IMG/VR virus record: IMGVR_UViG_3300031578_000324
Coordinates: 1 to 24,329 of that record
DNA: 24,329 nt
Source of the DNA: a virus
Strand: one strand, 5' to 3'
Shown piece after piece: positions 23,558 through 24,329 of the stretch. Position numbers and translations under genes: made by a program. Under the pieces are notes generated by a model. That model searched no databases, was not told the origin of the DNA, and saw only the letters and a program-made list of their open reading frames with translations. Every line of letters begins with the position of its first letter. Positions within the stretch are counted from its first letter, which is position 1.

Positions 23558-24145
23558 ATGAAATATTTGAATGGAGTACGAGCAACGAACGATGCTGCCC
23601 TTATTGCTATTCAAGCCAAGACAGATAATCTCCCCACAGATCCTGCGGATGAGTCTTTAATAGAAGCGGCTATAACTGCAGCGCACGCTACAACCGATGG
23701 CAAGATAGACACAATAGATGCAAACGTTGATAGTATATTAGCGATTACCGGTGCACCCGTTAGAAAGGTAATAACATTTGCTGATACAGGTGCAGACGTA
23801 CCTGTCTTTACAGTTACTGGTGGAGTCCGGGTTAAAATAATCGTAATATGTACTACTAGTTTGGCATCTGCTGCCGGTTGTACTATAGGTCTTAAAGCTG
23901 GTGATGGTGAACTTATACCCGCAACGTCTTCTACAGATCTTATAGCTGGAGAAATATGGAACGACGCAACTCCTACATTGATGCTGGAAAGATATTATGA
24001 TGCAGTTCTTGATTATGTCATAGGAGATGGCACTGATATTTCCATTGACGTTGAGGATGCAAAACAGGTTGATAGTGGGGTACTTGCTTTCAATCTCACA
24101 TTTGAACCTATAACTGCAGATGGCGCTGTAGTTGCCGCTGCATAG
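23558..24145 (+). CDS. Structural protein with coiled N-terminus, inside inverted repeat
   Basis: A 195-residue acidic, alanine-rich protein; AAGGAGG at 23544-23550 precedes ATG at 23558. Residues about 8-66 are a helical, heptad-like region (IQAKTDNLPTDPADESLIEA, TTDGKIDTIDANVDSILAIT), which in phage structural proteins commonly trimerises or attaches. Residues 70-188 are a beta-sandwich-like domain (RVKIIVICTTSL, CTIGLKAGDGELIPATSST, GVLAFNLTFEPI). Such proteins are seen near tail genes as fibre or decoration proteins of unknown detail. It is the only gene inside the 28-bp inverted repeat, so its expression could be phase variable. Confidence 0.65.
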   Translation: MKYLNGVRATNDAALIAIQAKTDNLPTDPADESLIEAAITAAHATTDGKIDTIDANVDSILAITGAPVRKVITFADTGADVPVFTVTGGVRVKIIVICTTSLASAAGCTIGLKAGDGELIPATSSTDLIAGEIWNDATPTLMLERYYDAVLDYVIGDGTDISIDVEDAKQVDSGVLAFNLTFEPITADGAVVAAA

Positions 24146-24182
24146 TTGATTTTATAATCATCTTTACAGTCTAATTCATACG

Positions 24183-24210
24183 TTAAGCCTCCTACTTTAT
24201 AGAGTCTAAA
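24183..24210. repeat. Right arm of perfect 28-bp inverted repeat
   Basis: Begins TTAAGCCTCCTACTTT and ends AGTCTAAA; 28 of 28 bases are complementary to the left arm at 23503-23530. It lies 37 bases after the enclosed gene's stop and 49 bases before the next gene start. No long T-run follows, so it is not simply a terminator. Confidence 0.97.
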
Positions 24211-24259
24211 TAATAGGCACATAAGGAGAAAATATATAAAAAAAGGAGGAATGTATAAT

Positions 24260-24329
24260 ATGAACAAGATTAAATTTGGTAAATGGATAGTCCTTCTCGT
24301 AATTATTCTTAATATTATTTTTACTGCAG
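24260..24329 (+). CDS. Partial small membrane protein (truncated by window end)
   Basis: Only the first 23 codons are visible. AAAAGGAGG at about 24241-24249 precedes ATG at 24260. The visible part, basic KIKFGKW then VLLVIILNIIFTA, is a short positive N-terminus followed by a strongly hydrophobic stretch, which suggests a membrane helix or a signal anchor. It may be another small lysis-region membrane protein, but too little is visible to name it. Confidence 0.6.
   Translation, partial: MNKIKFGKWIVLLVIILNIIFTA

Larger units (their letters stand above)
23503..24210. other. Candidate invertible segment carrying one structural gene
   Basis: A 708-bp unit bounded by the perfect 28-bp inverted repeat. 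It contains exactly one complete gene with its own ribosome binding site and 652 bp between the arms. Recombination between the arms would flip the gene and switch it off. No recombinase gene, alternative gene copy or third repeat copy is visible in the window. A gene-cassette boundary or an RNA-level function of the repeat remains possible. Confidence 0.4.

Noticed and set aside
24132-24158. Promoter-like TTGCCG and TATAAT near the right inverted-repeat arm
   Set aside because: The -35 match is weak and the spacing is only 15 bases; TATAAT is common by chance in DNA this A+T-rich. It would be interesting if transcription started here, because the element is inside the possible invertible segment.
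23503-24210. The inverted repeats as termini of an insertion sequence or MITE
   Set aside because: No transposase is present, no flanking target duplication was seen, and the enclosed gene looks like a phage structural gene with phage-type binding site.
24013-24267. Minus-strand frame crossing the right inverted-repeat arm as the alternative gene after inversion
   Set aside because: It overlaps the structural gene and has no binding site; the ATG brought next to the arm's GGAGG after inversion is followed at once by a stop (ATG AAT TAG).

Overview
This window is the late structural region of a long, non-contractile-tailed phage (siphovirus morphology) or its prophage. All genes lie on the + strand, are tightly packed or overlap by a few bases, and nearly all have strong AGGAGG-type ribosome binding sites. 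The DNA is A+T-rich, and TTG and GTG starts occur (168, 5446, 5910, 11729, 18485). These traits and the protein families point to a Bacillota host, probably a Clostridia-like one; the host is inference. I see no integrase, repressor, replication gene, tRNA, rRNA, CRISPR array or insertion sequence.

Layout. 1-167: non-coding, G+C-rich, dyad-rich leader that could hold the packaging (cos/pac) site. 168-2466: a small coiled protein (possible small terminase), an HNH nuclease, a gp6-like head-tail connector and two proteins carrying an HFG(I/V)LGMKWGVRR motif. 2485-9164: large terminase, a collagen-like repeat protein, a third LGMKWG protein, the portal, and a prohead protease fused in frame to the HK97-type major capsid protein, with an internal ribosome binding site and start for free capsid protein. 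9238-10179: a small head-associated protein, a head-closure-like protein and a tail-terminator-like protein. 10199-12681: major tail protein with a C-terminal Ig-like domain, an intrinsic terminator, two tail-assembly chaperones and an HK97-gp10-like protein. 12678-22590: 1936-residue tape measure, distal tail protein (Dit), tail hub/Tal protein and a propeller-like tail-tip protein. 22633-24329: small membrane protein, two beta-rich structural proteins and the start of another membrane protein.

Working together: terminase and HNH nuclease package DNA through the portal into a shell built by the protease-capsid fusion; connector proteins close the head; tape measure and chaperones set tail length; Dit, Tal and the tip proteins make the adsorption end. 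The tape measure length predicts a long tail of about 290 nm (inference at about 0.15 nm per residue).

The most unusual structure is a perfect 28-bp inverted repeat (23503-23530 and 24183-24210) enclosing exactly one complete gene. Each arm has internal imperfect dyad symmetry like a site-specific recombinase site, so this may be an invertible, phase-variable structural gene. Second is the LGMKWG tag shared by three otherwise different proteins in the head module. Third are the internal start in the protease-capsid fusion and a possible RNA pseudoknot just upstream of that gene.
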